Below, one piece after another: positions 22,863 through 22,864 of a stretch of DNA of 22,864 nucleotides. Location: contig CAMBGL010000006.1 in NCBI GenBank assembly GCA_945866155.1, forward strand, positions 1-22,864. Direction: 5' to 3'. The notes below the pieces were generated by a model. It worked only from the letters and a program-made list of their open reading frames with translations, was not told where the DNA came from and did not search any database. The translations under genes and the position numbers were made by a program. The DNA comes from Bifidobacterium breve (GTDB lineage: Bacteria; Actinomycetota; Actinomycetes; Nanopelagicales; Nanopelagicaceae). Each line of letters opens with the position of its first letter. Within the stretch, counting starts at the first letter, position 1.

Positions 22863-22864
22863 AC

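Overview
This window looks like the core chromosome of a low-GC, streamlined actinobacterium. The freshwater acI / Nanopelagicales group would fit best, but that placement is my inference. The actinobacterial signs are two tandem ClpP paralogues, folC followed by a DUF4233-type membrane protein, rplU-rpmA-obgE-proB-proA in a row, an RNase E/G with a long Arg-rich N-terminal extension, and the ClpX wording GPTGCGKT. Base composition is clearly below that of Streptomyces or Mycobacterium. Genes are packed tightly, with seven 4-base start/stop overlaps and no gene-free stretch over 300 bases.

Every protein gene, and tRNA-Pro, lies on the minus strand, so the biological order runs from right to left. 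From the right end: a collagen-like protein gene (N-terminus outside the window) ends 8 bases from the 3' end of a plus-strand tRNA-Gly. Then come tRNA-Pro, tig, clpP1-clpP2, an MFS transporter, clpX, valS, folC, DUF4233, ndk, the complete elongasome cluster mreB-mreC-mreD-mrdA-rodA, rne, rplU-rpmA, obgE, proB and the first part of proA.

The genes form functional blocks. tig, clpP1P2 and clpX cover nascent-chain folding and regulated proteolysis. A ClgR-like operator (GTTCGC-N5-GCA) lies between tig and clpP1. valS, folC and ndk are housekeeping genes for translation, folate and nucleotides. mreBCD-mrdA-rodA encode the lateral-wall synthesis machine and are translationally coupled. rne, rplU-rpmA and obgE serve RNA turnover and ribosome production, and proB-proA start proline synthesis.

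Regulatory features seen directly are a promoter-like TTGACC-N18-TACCCT before rplU, a strong intrinsic terminator between rpmA and obgE with no room for a separate obgE promoter after it, a hairpin-rich leader before rne, an 8-bp inverted repeat against the clpX ribosome-binding site, and a tRNA-Pro only about 22 bases upstream of tig. The only accessory-looking gene is the collagen-like one at the right edge. I see no phage, transposon, CRISPR or defence system. The best candidates for new biology are that collagen-like protein, the rne leader with the duplicated Arg-rich motif in RNase E, and the clp regulatory sites.
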